DNA of 64,000 nt. It comes from a virus. Positions 25,601 through 35,449 of the stretch are shown here, piece after piece. Under the pieces are notes generated by a model. That model saw nothing but the letters and a program-made list of their open reading frames with translations, was not told where the DNA came from and searched no databases. Both the position numbers and the translations under genes were made by a program. Location of the stretch: the IMG/VR virus record IMGVR_UViG_3300026484_000087, positions 1-64,000 of that record. One strand, written 5' to 3'. Numbering within the stretch: position 1 is the first letter of the stretch; every line of letters begins with the position of its first letter.

Positions 25601-26722
25601 AATTATACTTGACAACTCTTCGTTAGCCAACGCATTTAATTCCTCATTGTCATTTATAGTATCAAGTTCTTTATTAATAAGTTCTTTAATATTACTACTT
25701 GTTATGCTTATGTTAACTATAGGATCATACTTAAGAACATTATCAGTTACTTTCTTTTCATTGGTATCTTTCATATGTTTGTTACTAAAGTTATAATCTT
25801 TAAATCTTTTATATACTTCCAGCAATGATTTATAAATAGGATTAAACTTATCAATAACTAAACGTATATGCGAATTTATCGGATACTTCTTTAATTCTAT
25901 TGTTAAGATATTTATAAGCTCATTAACATCTTCTGTATTAACTGATATGGATTTAAATATACATGCGTTATCATTAACTAAGAACTTATAAGTATTATCA
26001 CCGTTTGGATCAAGTGCTATAAGCATGGCACCTTTATCCTCTTCTTCATTATGGGCTAACCTGTCAAATGATCCCTGTGCAAGTATTCTCTTATAGATAG
26101 ACATACTATGTATGTGTCCTATTGATATATAATATCTAACAAGTTTAAGATATTCAAATTCATCATGCATACTAGGAAGTTCAATAACTGGTATTTGATA
26201 TTTAAAAGCTCCATGCATTACGGCTATGTCTACTTTATCTATACCCTTATCATCCATTAAAGTTTTAACATCCTTAAGTACTTTTTCAGACTCATGGTGT
26301 ATTTCATCTGGTACATACAATATATCTAAATTAAAACCAGACAATGTTTCTATGTATATATTATCTATATATTTAAAATCAACATTTATTTTTAATTTTT
26401 TAATAATTACATTAAGAACATTTGCCTGTCTAGAATCATGACTTGGTGTACCCTCTAATAGTCTTAAGATTATGTTATTCTTTTTACAATAATAGACTAA
26501 ATTAGTTAACCACTCTGTAGCAAGTATATTATCCGTAGATGATGATGATAATAATCTATCAAAGATATCTCCTGCTATTACGATCATATCTAAACCAGAT
26601 AAAACAGTATTATATTTTAAGAAAAAACTATTTAAATTATTTATTATATTTTCTGTCTTATTTTTATTACTACCAAAATGGATATCGCTTAGAACTAAAT
26701 ATTTTATCTTTTTTGTTAACAT
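25598..26722 (-). CDS. SbcD/Mre11-like metallophosphoesterase
   Basis: A 374-aa calcineurin-like phosphoesterase. Motifs in order: LSDIHFG (11-17), MIVIAGDIFDR (~46-56), a THD-like PSHDSR in place of GNHD (~93-98), MHGAFK, and GHIHSM (~197-202). These metal ligands define SbcD/Mre11/T4 gp47-type nucleases that work with an SMC-like partner in DNA end processing. No partner ATPase is seen next to it in this window. Followed by the coding strand of the 292-aa unit after a class A leader. Confidence 0.85.
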   Translation of the reverse strand: MLTKKIKYLVLSDIHFGSNKNKTENIINNLNSFFLKYNTVLSGLDMIVIAGDIFDRLLSSSSTDNILATEWLTNLVYYCKKNNIILRLLEGTPSHDSRQANVLNVIIKKLKINVDFKYIDNIYIETLSGFNLDILYVPDEIHHESEKVLKDVKTLMDDKGIDKVDIAVMHGAFKYQIPVIELPSMHDEFEYLKLVRYYISIGHIHSMSIYKRILAQGSFDRLAHNEEEDKGAMLIALDPNGDNTYKFLVNDNACIFKSISVNTEDVNELINILTIELKKYPINSHIRLVIDKFNPIYKSLLEVYKRFKDYNFSNKHMKDTNEKKVTDNVLKYDPIVNISITSSNIKELINKELDTINDNEELNALANEELSSII

Positions 26723-26740
26723 CGAAATCCTTTTTTTTAT

Positions 26741-26763
26741 TTTATCAATGATTTGTTATGGGT
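26741..26763 (-). promoter_or_regulatory. class B promoter-like motif
   Basis: Minus strand ACCCATAACAAATCATTGATAAAA after a T-run (core listed in two halves: ACCCATAAC and ATTGATAAAA), upstream of the phosphoesterase gene. Confidence 0.3.
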
Positions 26764-26775
26764 AAAAAAAAGATA

Positions 26776-26807
26776 TATAGAAGAGTAGCAACTGCTACTC
26801 TTCTATA
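26776..26807 (-). terminator. 15-bp hairpin after the HD gene
   Basis: Perfect tatagaagagtagca / tgctactcttctata stem over the HD gene's stop codon. Confidence 0.65.
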
Positions 26808-27409
26808 ACTTTTATAATATCTTCTTTAGTAATTTTATCAACTTCCTTTTTAAAGTCATTAACTATGTCTCCATATATAGACATATAGAATTCGTCATAC
26901 TTTCTATAACCATTACTACTGAACTTATCAATAAGATGTTCATATATCTCGTCAACTACCTTTATATCGCTTTTGCCGTCTCCAGAATGATATTTATAAC
27001 TTCTTAGAATTATATCTTTTAGATTAACTCTACCGATATCTGCTGTAGCTATTATTCTACTAAGGATATTACTTCTTTCTCCTTTATAAGAACTTCTATG
27101 TTGTAGGACTGCTTCAGCTATACTTAATCTTTGAGTTCCAGAAAACTCATTAAGTATCTCATCATCTTTTGCATCTAATACATATTTACTAGCAAGTATA
27201 TTATGCGTCTTTCTATTTACATTGCAGAATATATCATGTGTATATGCTGCAACTACAACCATTCTCTTATTTATATTTATTTTAAGAACATCCATTATAA
27301 ATAATGCCTCTTCACAAACACTATCTGCATGATCTATTCTATGTGCCTCGTCATTTAGATCATAATACTTTTTATAATATTCTCTTACTCTTTTTATAAA
27401 GTTTTGCAT
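26795..27409 (-). CDS. HD-domain phosphohydrolase
   Basis: A 204-aa HD-superfamily protein. Metal-binding pattern: RIDHADSV (H27), the central HD pair in YTHDIF (H58, D59), VLQHRSSYKG (~H112) and ATADIG (D at ~128). These proteins hydrolyse phosphoesters such as (d)NTPs, nucleotides or cyclic signals. In this nucleotide-metabolism block, a nucleotidase/dNTPase or an anti-signalling nuclease are both possible. It has its own AAGGAG start and is divergent from the next plus-strand gene. Confidence 0.8.
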   Translation of the reverse strand: MQNFIKRVREYYKKYYDLNDEAHRIDHADSVCEEALFIMDVLKININKRMVVVAAYTHDIFCNVNRKTHNILASKYVLDAKDDEILNEFSGTQRLSIAEAVLQHRSSYKGERSNILSRIIATADIGRVNLKDIILRSYKYHSGDGKSDIKVVDEIYEHLIDKFSSNGYRKYDEFYMSIYGDIVNDFKKEVDKITKEDIIKVIEE

Positions 27410-27533
27410 TAACTACTCCTTATGTATTCTGCTCAATAAAATGATATATGGTTATATATAATTCGATACTTAATTTAAATATACTTCTAAAGCAATAGCA
27501 TTTATTGAAAGAATATAACTTAAAGGTATAAAA

Positions 27534-27932
27534 ATGGGCGTTATAAAAGTACCATCTTTATCAACTGATAAATTCATACATGAACCATTACTTAAATTAG
27601 ATACCCTATATACATATTTTTTAGCTAGTGAATTTTCACAAACTAATATCTATAGAGGTAACATAAGTAGTTTAAAATATATATTCAGTAATAATTCTGA
27701 TAACAATAAAAGTTTAATTAGTGATGTAGATAGATCCCTAACCAATTTTTTAGAACGATATTTTAAAGAGGTTGATGTGTACGTTGATTATGATGAAGAT
27801 AATAATGAAATAAAAGTTAACATAAAAGTTAAAGAAGAAAATGGTGACGAAGCCACACTTGGTAACACGTTAAGTATTGCAGATGGTAAAATAGATACCT
27901 ATTCTGCTATAAGTGATATATTAAGAAAATAA
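27534..27932 (+). CDS. structural protein, possibly gp25-like baseplate wedge
   Basis: A 132-aa protein. The second half (DVDRSLTNFLERYFKEVDVY then VDYDEDNNEIKVNIKV) follows the helix-then-beta pattern of the gp25/lysozyme-like baseplate family, although the canonical EPR is absent. AAAGG site before the ATG. It is paired with the 187-aa gene 12 nt downstream and flanks the tail-gene block, which supports a tail role. Confidence 0.45.
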   Translation: MGVIKVPSLSTDKFIHEPLLKLDTLYTYFLASEFSQTNIYRGNISSLKYIFSNNSDNNKSLISDVDRSLTNFLERYFKEVDVYVDYDEDNNEIKVNIKVKEENGDEATLGNTLSIADGKIDTYSAISDILRK

Positions 27933-27944
27933 AGGAAAGAGACA

Positions 27945-28508
27945 ATGGAATTAAAAGAGATCGCTACTGGTATGGAAACACAGGAGACTAAAGACTTAGA
28001 GCTACATATAAATGAATTAGCATCTGCTTTAGAAGATGAAAGTATGGTTAGAAAAGCCAAGTTACCTGAGAATGTATTTAAAGACTTCTTTGTACCAGCA
28101 CTTACTGGTGAGCTTAAAGAAAATGATGTTACTATAATGAAATATGTAGAATATGCTGGTAGTCCTTATGCTGAGGTAGATATCATTGATGATAAAGGTG
28201 AAGTCATGTTTACATGTCCTCCATTATATAATAGATCAGCTCCTAAAATAGATAAACCTGTTTTACCCTATACAGACATAGCTGGAACATATGAATTGAA
28301 GAAAGCAAGATTTAAAAACGAAGCCGATAACTATATGAGTGACGTTGTAGTTGGGGTTAGGGAAGATATTGTTGTTGAAGAAACATCTTCTGAAGAAAAA
28401 TGGAAAAAAATACTTGGTAAATATACTTCTAACAATGAAGTTAAAATGGATGATAACATAACTGTTGAACAAGATGATGATCTAGAAGATTTTATAGATT
28501 ACGATTAA
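27945..28508 (+). CDS. hypothetical structural-type protein
   Basis: A 187-aa acidic protein. N-terminal coil, a central folded part (PENVFKDFFVPALTGELKEN), and a highly acidic C-terminus (EQDDDLEDFIDYD). GGAAAGA site 7 nt before the ATG. Ends in a bidirectional hairpin. Function unknown; its partner gene suggests tail or baseplate assembly. Confidence 0.55.
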   Translation: MELKEIATGMETQETKDLELHINELASALEDESMVRKAKLPENVFKDFFVPALTGELKENDVTIMKYVEYAGSPYAEVDIIDDKGEVMFTCPPLYNRSAPKIDKPVLPYTDIAGTYELKKARFKNEADNYMSDVVVGVREDIVVEETSSEEKWKKILGKYTSNNEVKMDDNITVEQDDDLEDFIDYD

Positions 28509-28546
28509 ACATATACTACATAGGTAAATCCTATGTAGTATATGTT
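28508..28546. terminator. 17-bp bidirectional hairpin
   Basis: Perfect aacatatactacatagg / cctatgtagtatatgtt stem with a 5-nt loop between convergent genes; covers the stops of both. Confidence 0.7.
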
Positions 28547-28898
28547 AACTCATCGATCCATAAATTATTCCACCAAGCTTATCCTGATTATTTGCTATAG
28601 ATATTTTATAAGTTAATTCGCCTATAGTAAAATTAATACTAATAGCTGAATCAGTATCCTCAACAACATTTCTATAGTTAAACACAAATGCATCTGCAAC
28701 AATCCTAGATATAATCTCTTCAGATAAGGGTATATCCATTATAGGAGAAAATGTATTATCCTCACATACAGTAAAACCTTTTACTATATCAGTAATCATA
28801 TCCAAAAACTTATCTTCATTCATATGTGCATTATAAAGATAATCGTTTACCTTAGTAAACTCCATCTCCTTAATGATTAATTCTTTATATAAGTTCAT
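28545..28898 (-). CDS. hypothetical tail-region protein
   Basis: A 117-aa acidic protein whose start overlaps the end of the 454-aa gene by 14 nt. Helical N-terminal half, beta-rich end. Likely a small tail or baseplate component by position. Confidence 0.5.
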   Translation of the reverse strand: MNLYKELIIKEMEFTKVNDYLYNAHMNEDKFLDMITDIVKGFTVCEDNTFSPIMDIPLSEEIISRIVADAFVFNYRNVVEDTDSAISINFTIGELTYKISIANNQDKLGGIIYGSMS

Positions 28899-30249
28899 CT
28901 TTATCCTTTTCTATAAATACATTTAAAATAGTACTACGCATCTTAGAAGACACATTGCATAAAGTATAGTGGCTTTGTAAGACACCATTAACTCTAATAA
29001 CATTATTGTCATCTCCTAAATAAACGTATATAACCGACATCCCCGGCAATAAATACTTGGGATTTGAAAAGTTCCATTTTAATTGCAACATATCACCATT
29101 TAGTTTCATATAATCTGAACGCATATGATATAAATTATCTGTTGGTTCTTTAACTGTTCTATACATAGAACCATCTCTTTTATCCTTAAGATAATTCTCT
29201 ATATTAACGCTGTCTTTAGAATTTATAACCATTGGTTCTAAGACATCAACCGGTCTATGCATAACCTTATTAACATCTAAAACAACATAACCAACACCTT
29301 TATCTGTAAAATCAGTATCTCCTTTGTTTATCTTTTTAGAATCATCATTTGATATTATATGGATATCCTCATTCTCTATCAAATACGTATTCTCTACCTG
29401 AGAATACTTTATATTAGGAACCCCATAAATAACCAGTTTATGTTTAGCATTAGCAGATATATCAGGTTTATATAAAGGAAAAACCGATACACTCATAATG
29501 TTTTTACATGGACTACCATCCAAATCACATCTATTGAAATATGTACCCTTTCTATAACGTTCTATGAATAAGCCAACATGTCCATTGAATAAACCATAAT
29601 CCGTTTCCTGTAAGTACGTAGGTAGATCTATAAGTTTTGTACCATTTGGTATGATTATGTGCTCATACTCTCTGGTATTATCCTCATTCTTTAGAGTAAC
29701 ACTAAGTTTAATTGGTGCTCCATTTACCATAATATCTTTTGTTTCATTAATAAATAGACCTTTAACTAAATTACCAGGCTTAACATTTCTATATATACCA
29801 GATATACGTTTAAGTCTTATGGCCTCAACAGCCCTATCAATACATTGACCCCTGACAGTAATATATTCTTGCTCATTGAGTTCTTCCTTTGTTTGGTTTT
29901 TATATCTACCACTACCATAATTCTCATCTAAATTTAGAAAGAGTATCTTATAACGATTTAAATCTTTTCTACCATTGACAACTTCTATAAGACTTATTTC
30001 AACGTTATTCCTATATGGATAAACATGTTTTACCAAATCTCCCATAGGCAATAGAAAATCCACATAAATATAAGCACCTATGTTAGCATTATAATCTTTC
30101 ATAACTTCAACTGTGGTAATTTTATCAACAACAAGATCATCATCTTCAGTATGTAATATCATTTCATAAACTACTTCATTAGTATTATTGTCATTCTTCT
30201 TTACAATCCTATCAACTTCTTCACCTATAAGAGATCTTTCTATTTCCAT
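28885..30249 (-). CDS. baseplate hub-like structural protein
   Basis: A 454-aa beta-rich protein. IYVDFLLPMGDLVKHVYPYR and NNVEISLIEV near the N-terminus, SGIYRNVKPGNLVKGLF in the middle, and NPKYLLPGMSVIYVY near the C-terminus resemble the layered beta-barrels of phage tail hubs (T4 gp27 / gpD-like). There is no lysozyme domain. It lies in a run of large structural genes. Hub assignment is an inference from fold-like patterns, not a sequence match. Confidence 0.45.
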   Translation of the reverse strand: MEIERSLIGEEVDRIVKKNDNNTNEVVYEMILHTEDDDLVVDKITTVEVMKDYNANIGAYIYVDFLLPMGDLVKHVYPYRNNVEISLIEVVNGRKDLNRYKILFLNLDENYGSGRYKNQTKEELNEQEYITVRGQCIDRAVEAIRLKRISGIYRNVKPGNLVKGLFINETKDIMVNGAPIKLSVTLKNEDNTREYEHIIIPNGTKLIDLPTYLQETDYGLFNGHVGLFIERYRKGTYFNRCDLDGSPCKNIMSVSVFPLYKPDISANAKHKLVIYGVPNIKYSQVENTYLIENEDIHIISNDDSKKINKGDTDFTDKGVGYVVLDVNKVMHRPVDVLEPMVINSKDSVNIENYLKDKRDGSMYRTVKEPTDNLYHMRSDYMKLNGDMLQLKWNFSNPKYLLPGMSVIYVYLGDDNNVIRVNGVLQSHYTLCNVSSKMRSTILNVFIEKDKDELI

Positions 30250-30262
30250 ACGCTATCCTTTT

Positions 30263-31336
30263 TTAAACACTGATCCTATTTATAAAGAAACTATAAACTT
30301 CAAATATTGCATTATACTCACTCTCAGCTATTTTTAAATTTTCAATTATTCTATTTATAAGCATTATTTCAAGATTCTTTATTTTTAAAGATAGAGTAAA
30401 TAAAACATCTATATACTTTAATTGTATATCCGATTCAAGAGCACCGCTAACTAGGGCTTGACTATCTTCTATGCTAGAATACAATGACCTAACCGTACTA
30501 AGAACATCTATTGTTTTATAGTCGTTAAGCAATCCTATAGCCGCTTCCATATTTTCATCGGTATTATTAAGAAGTTTACGCATTAATTTAATAGTACCTA
30601 TATCATCATCAATATTAACTTCTAAAATACTATCTATCAAATCTATTTTATTAATAGACTCTATAAGTTCCTTCTCTTTTGCACCATAATACTGATTTAC
30701 ATTATTTATAATAATATCTATAACAGATGGATCTTTTTTAAATACTTCAGACATCTTAGAAACTGCTTCACTAAACGAATTAGGTATGCTAAGAACACTT
30801 CTTATAGCAGTAGGATCGCTCTTTGCAACCATAATAGTATTTAAATGTTCTTTTACAGCTTTATCTATATCATTTTGTTCAATAGTGTCATCGACGTTAT
30901 TTTTAACCATTAAGTTAATTATAAATGACTTAAGTTTACCTTTAGCTCTCTCTATAAGAACTGGATCTGTTTCTATTTTAGTTAACTTAGCATCAAGAGT
31001 ATCATCATTGGATAATTCAACCATGAACGATTTAATATTGTCAGCTATTTTAGAATCATTATCTTCTATAACTTTAACTACATCCAATAAATATTTTTTA
31101 GCAGATTCTTTAAATATCTCACCTATTACCTTAATTGCATCATCTTTAAGCCTATCATTTTTCAAAACGTTTTGATGTTTCTTAATCTCTGATAAATCAT
31201 AATAACTCTTTACATCTTCAGATAGAATACCATTTAATACTAAATCTATAGTATTTATTGCATCATTATTAAATAATGATAATATAACTACTGGATTATT
31301 CTCTGCAACATTATTGTTCTTTAATTGCTCTAACAT
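30263..31336 (-). CDS. helical structural-type protein
   Basis: A 357-aa almost entirely helical protein rich in Asp, Asn and Lys; no catalytic motif. Same direction and 13-nt spacing with both neighbours. A tail, baseplate or head-vertex structural role is inferred from the operon. Confidence 0.55.
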   Translation of the reverse strand: MLEQLKNNNVAENNPVVILSLFNNDAINTIDLVLNGILSEDVKSYYDLSEIKKHQNVLKNDRLKDDAIKVIGEIFKESAKKYLLDVVKVIEDNDSKIADNIKSFMVELSNDDTLDAKLTKIETDPVLIERAKGKLKSFIINLMVKNNVDDTIEQNDIDKAVKEHLNTIMVAKSDPTAIRSVLSIPNSFSEAVSKMSEVFKKDPSVIDIIINNVNQYYGAKEKELIESINKIDLIDSILEVNIDDDIGTIKLMRKLLNNTDENMEAAIGLLNDYKTIDVLSTVRSLYSSIEDSQALVSGALESDIQLKYIDVLFTLSLKIKNLEIMLINRIIENLKIAESEYNAIFEVYSFFINRISV

Positions 31337-31349
31337 ATCTTTCCTTTTT

Positions 31350-31925
31350 TTACATTAATAGACTGTTTAGGTCATATTTAGATTCTCTGATTTTTTTAGG
31401 AGCTATACTTTGTCTCTCTATTTCATCATACTCTATTTCTGGTTCAGTTTTATTAACAACTATTTCAGACATCATTAGACTTCTAAAATCATTACTAAAC
31501 GATTTAGGTTTACTTATATCTTTTTGAATTATAGTTCTTTTGTTTATATTAAATATCTCATTTGCAAACTTATCCATTAAAATAAGATCATCTCTTGGCA
31601 ATGAAGCCTGATTGAGTGATTTAACACCATAGTCCCTCCATGCAATAAGATGTTTCTGTATAACATCATATATCTGCTCTACATCACTTTGCTTAGCAAC
31701 AGATACGGCAAAACCCTTATTGAACTTCTCTATCATATCGACTATTGTAATCTTAACAAGTACCTTTTCATTAAAACTATTATGTCTCTCATCATCTATA
31801 ATGTTTAATGGTACTCCTACAATATCTAACTCATCCTCGCTATATGTAGATATAATAGGAACATAAGCATCATATAGTTTATTAAATATAACATCTGCCC
31901 AATTATCATATATGCCAAATATCAT
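31350..31925 (-). CDS. tail-region protein
   Basis: A 191-aa protein with a folded N-terminal domain (MIFGIYDNWADVIFNKLYDA...) and a charged, probably flexible C-terminus (PKKIRESKYDLNSLLM). Size and location fit a tail completion/terminator or baseplate plug protein; no family match made. Confidence 0.5.
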   Translation of the reverse strand: MIFGIYDNWADVIFNKLYDAYVPIISTYSEDELDIVGVPLNIIDDERHNSFNEKVLVKITIVDMIEKFNKGFAVSVAKQSDVEQIYDVIQKHLIAWRDYGVKSLNQASLPRDDLILMDKFANEIFNINKRTIIQKDISKPKSFSNDFRSLMMSEIVVNKTEPEIEYDEIERQSIAPKKIRESKYDLNSLLM

Positions 31926-31940
31926 TTAGACTCCTATTTA

Positions 31941-33302
31941 TTAATTAACACTGAAAGATCTATTTACTGCATCTCTTAAAAGAATTATAAGAATTGGTAT
32001 ATAATAAAATTGTTCAACTTTATCCCAATATTTATAATCATCTATTAGACTTATAAGTAATCTAGTATCTATAACTTCGTTAAGTAAATACATTCTTACA
32101 AGACCTTCTATTAGTGACATGTTCTCAGCATCATCATTATAAAAAGCTTCTGTAAAAATATAATACTCATTATCAACACTAAACTTAGGAATAAGATTAT
32201 CATTTATATTAGCATCACCTCCATATTTATTTGGACAAGACTGTAAACTGTATGTAGGACCACCTTTTAAAGCACTCTGGGGGTCCTTATAATCAATATC
32301 TATATCACTAGGATAGATTATATACCCAATACCCAAATAAACGATAGTACGAAGATGTGGGTTATGACTAAAACTGCCTGCACTAACAGTACTAAACTTT
32401 TTATTGCATGTTTTTAAGATATTAACATCACGATTAAGTATAGCGTCTAAAACCGTTGGTTGTTTTATGTACTCGTCATTAACAGACAATCTAGTTATCC
32501 TATTAATTATATCAGAATCATTTGTATTTGTTATTTTGAAAATAAACTCCTGCATCATTAGGTCTACAACAACAAACTCTTGACCAGGAATAGCCAAAAC
32601 TGATCTTTCGGAATTAAACATATTTTTAAGATAATAATCTTTCATCTCTTCTAATTCTGAATTTATCTGTCTTTTTCTTCTATATTTTTCTTCTAATAAT
32701 AATGGGGTACCATTTGATTTTATAAATTCTCTATCGTAATAAAATGTTTTTATAACTTTATCATTAAGAGAATCTAATACGGTTTTATTAGAATCTATAA
32801 ACATATCAACTTTGTATTCTACTAAGTATACGTTATTTAGATTATAGCTTTTCTTATTTACACTCTCAACTCTAAGTATCGCTTTACGTTTACCCATAAG
32901 AGTAGCTACAAAAACATCTCCTTGATTTGGAACAACTCCAGCATTAATTATAGCACCACCAGAAAGATTACTGGCAGTATCTTGAGTTAATGGACTATCT
33001 ACAAATAATACTAATTGTTTTAATAACGTATATTGTACAGCAGTATCTGGTAGGTTAGGATCAAATCTTTCTATCTCATCATTTTTGGTAATAACCTGTA
33101 AATAATAATCTACTACCCACTCTTCACCTTCAATATAATTTATTATGTTGTCAAGCTGTTTGTCAGTATTAACTATCTCTATATATTCTTCTTCAGATTT
33201 AAGTTCTATAACTTCATTCTGAACAACACTACCAATTTTATTAATAATACAAGGTTCTATTTTATCTTCTTCCTCGTAACTGTCCATAGAAACTATAGCC
33301 AT
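31941..33302 (-). CDS. structural-type protein
   Basis: A 453-aa protein with alternating beta-rich and helical portions. There is a Ser/Gly-rich stretch (TASNLSGGAIINAGVVPNQG) around residue 110 and a charged helix (EEKYRRKRQINSELEEMKDY) near 205. No enzyme motif. The length and operon place it among tail/baseplate proteins. Confidence 0.55.
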   Translation of the reverse strand: MAIVSMDSYEEEDKIEPCIINKIGSVVQNEVIELKSEEEYIEIVNTDKQLDNIINYIEGEEWVVDYYLQVITKNDEIERFDPNLPDTAVQYTLLKQLVLFVDSPLTQDTASNLSGGAIINAGVVPNQGDVFVATLMGKRKAILRVESVNKKSYNLNNVYLVEYKVDMFIDSNKTVLDSLNDKVIKTFYYDREFIKSNGTPLLLEEKYRRKRQINSELEEMKDYYLKNMFNSERSVLAIPGQEFVVVDLMMQEFIFKITNTNDSDIINRITRLSVNDEYIKQPTVLDAILNRDVNILKTCNKKFSTVSAGSFSHNPHLRTIVYLGIGYIIYPSDIDIDYKDPQSALKGGPTYSLQSCPNKYGGDANINDNLIPKFSVDNEYYIFTEAFYNDDAENMSLIEGLVRMYLLNEVIDTRLLISLIDDYKYWDKVEQFYYIPILIILLRDAVNRSFSVN

Positions 33303-33313
33303 ATTATCTCCTT

Positions 33314-34825
33314 CTATTCTTCTTCCGTTATGAATGCAGCATTCATAACTGTATATCTAACTAAAGATGTTGGTTTATTATAAATCATAATCTTAGAATC
33401 TCTATCCAGCATATTAACATCGTTTGTATCTATTTCTAATGCTTCTAATGTTTTATTAAACACTATCTTATTAGATAAGGTTCTACTAACAGCATTAGGT
33501 TTAGCATATAGCATATCAGTAAGTAAACTAAAAACTACTCTATATGTTCTTTTAATATCTAAATCTTCTCTGGATGATATATTAAGATCACTATCTACAT
33601 ATAAAGAATTATTCTCCCTTATATTCTTATCGTCAATAAGTTCTAAAAGAAAAATACTATTATAAACATCGGTCATATACCTATACTCTGTTTCCTTTAT
33701 AAAATTTAAGAATACATCGTTTATCCTATAACCAGGTATCTCTGAAAGATTAAACAGATTTTTCTTATCTTCTAACGTTATAGATACTAATACAGAAAAT
33801 ATAGGTATATAGTTGGGATGTGGCAATGGATGTCTAAAATGATCAAAGTTGGGAATATTAACAATACTTTCTTCATAATTTACAACTTTACTCATACTAT
33901 GTTCTAACCTATTATTATTTAAAAATGGTCCATTACTAAAATTAGTATTAGTTGTTGGTTTAGTTCTTTCATTTTCTAATACAGTTGTCTTATTGTCTCT
34001 AAGCATTAAATACTTCTTTGGTATAAGTTGGTTATATATAAGTGGTGGATATAAAACATATAACGCCACTGGTTTATTATATGTTAAATAATACGTTAAC
34101 TGTGCTTCATACATACCGCTATCATCACCATATTCACCTTTAACAGATATAACATCACTTTTAAAATAACCATTAACCATTAATTGTGTTTCACTTACTC
34201 CTATATCCATTGTTTTAGTATTACCATTTAAACCACCAACAACTGTTAGCCTGCCATCACTTTTCTCTATCAGGTAATCCTCAAAGTTCTTATTTGTTGG
34301 AAACACTTTATTTTTAAGTATGCTTATATCTAAAAATAACTCTATAAGTTCTGGTCTAACATAGAACATATATTTAATATCATGTAATGTCATACCGTCA
34401 TTGTCTGCTATATTTAATTTAAGTGCATTTAAAAAATTGTTTACTGTTGTTTTAGATCTAGATCTGTATCGTATATTAAATGTTAATGTAGTATCTACAT
34501 ATATCGGTCTAATAAATGCTTCTACATCATCGTCGTACAAGATTGGTTTATAATCAGTATATTGCAATGGTGTGGTTATGAAGTTATCTTCATTTATTTC
34601 TTCTTCTACACTAAATTTAATTTCCTCTAATCTTGGACTATTATCCTCAAGATTTATTGGTGCAGTGTTTTCATTTGTTATATAACTATCTATTTGGTTC
34701 GCTAATTTAGTACGAACATCCTCATTGATGAATAATAACTCTTTAATATCATTAAGCACTCCTATAGATACTGGTCTAGTTATAGTTCTATCGGTACCAT
34801 CAATTGGCAATCTAAACTTAATCAT
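33314..34825 (-). CDS. structural-type protein
   Basis: A 503-aa protein beginning MIKFRLPIDGTDRTITRPVS, with beta-rich segments and a Pro/His loop (NFDHFRHPLPHPNYIP) around residue 330. First gene of the 28.5-34.8 kb structural run. It is likely a large tail or baseplate component; function inferred only. Confidence 0.55.
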   Translation of the reverse strand: MIKFRLPIDGTDRTITRPVSIGVLNDIKELLFINEDVRTKLANQIDSYITNENTAPINLEDNSPRLEEIKFSVEEEINEDNFITTPLQYTDYKPILYDDDVEAFIRPIYVDTTLTFNIRYRSRSKTTVNNFLNALKLNIADNDGMTLHDIKYMFYVRPELIELFLDISILKNKVFPTNKNFEDYLIEKSDGRLTVVGGLNGNTKTMDIGVSETQLMVNGYFKSDVISVKGEYGDDSGMYEAQLTYYLTYNKPVALYVLYPPLIYNQLIPKKYLMLRDNKTTVLENERTKPTTNTNFSNGPFLNNNRLEHSMSKVVNYEESIVNIPNFDHFRHPLPHPNYIPIFSVLVSITLEDKKNLFNLSEIPGYRINDVFLNFIKETEYRYMTDVYNSIFLLELIDDKNIRENNSLYVDSDLNISSREDLDIKRTYRVVFSLLTDMLYAKPNAVSRTLSNKIVFNKTLEALEIDTNDVNMLDRDSKIMIYNKPTSLVRYTVMNAAFITEEE

Positions 34826-34855
34826 AGATTCTCCTTTTTTTTTTAATAAGTGAAT

Positions 34856-34887
34856 ATGTTAGATGTGACTATGTCACAATCTAACAT
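34856..34887 (-). terminator. hairpin after the 148-aa gene
   Basis: Stem atgttagatgtgac / gtcacaatctaacat with one bulge, directly downstream of the stop at 34894. Confidence 0.55.
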
Positions 34888-34893
34888 ACTATG

Positions 34894-35340
34894 TTAATAT
34901 CTAACGTCTCTAAGTAATTTAAATAACATTAAAATACCAGTTATGTCTAGTTTCTTTAATAATATAACAAACTCTGTTTCTTTGTTACGCTTACTAAGAA
35001 TTAATATTTGTTCTTTCTTTCCTACATTAGAACCATATTTACTATCGCTATCAAGTAGACCATCATATTTAGAAAAGTCTATCCTATCTTTTGTTTCCAT
35101 AAGATTTTTTATATCGTTAAAAAACTGGTAGCATATAGTAGACATAGCATACTTGGTTTCGGTTTTAACCAGATCTCTAAGAGTCTTTAAATCATCACCA
35201 TGTCTTAAACTATATTCATATATAGCAAAAAGATTTAAATGATATTGTGCAGGATCTTTTTTCCACTCTCCAGATAAATAAAGGTTCTTCATATCCTCTA
35301 TATCTTTCTTCGTTATATTTCTTTTCTCTAAAATTATCAT
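34894..35340 (-). CDS. hypothetical protein
   Basis: A 148-aa helical basic protein (MIILEKRNITKKDIEDM...). Stand-alone unit: class B-type motif upstream (35359-35380), hairpin downstream. Function unknown. Confidence 0.6.
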   Translation of the reverse strand: MIILEKRNITKKDIEDMKNLYLSGEWKKDPAQYHLNLFAIYEYSLRHGDDLKTLRDLVKTETKYAMSTICYQFFNDIKNLMETKDRIDFSKYDGLLDSDSKYGSNVGKKEQILILSKRNKETEFVILLKKLDITGILMLFKLLRDVRY

Positions 35341-35358
35341 GTGATTAACCTTTATATA

Positions 35359-35380
35359 TTTTCATCATATAAATGTTTTA
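35359..35380 (-). promoter_or_regulatory. class B promoter-like motif
   Basis: Minus strand TTAAAACATTTATATGATGA upstream of the 148-aa gene, close to the AACAT-TTAAATGATAA pattern. Confidence 0.3.
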
Positions 35381-35394
35381 ACGGCAAATAAGAC

Positions 35395-35426
35395 GAAGAG
35401 CATTGGATTATAATCCAATGCTCTTC
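35395..35426 (-). terminator. perfect 32-nt palindrome
   Basis: gaagagcattggatta and its exact complement, 23 nt past the stop of the Ala-rich inner-body-like gene. Confidence 0.7.
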
Positions 35427-35449
35427 AATTTGCATTAAGCAGCTTTTGC

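Noticed and set aside
35395-35426. Palindrome as a replication origin or packaging site
   Set aside because: Similar palindromes occur at many gene ends; a terminator role explains all of them better.
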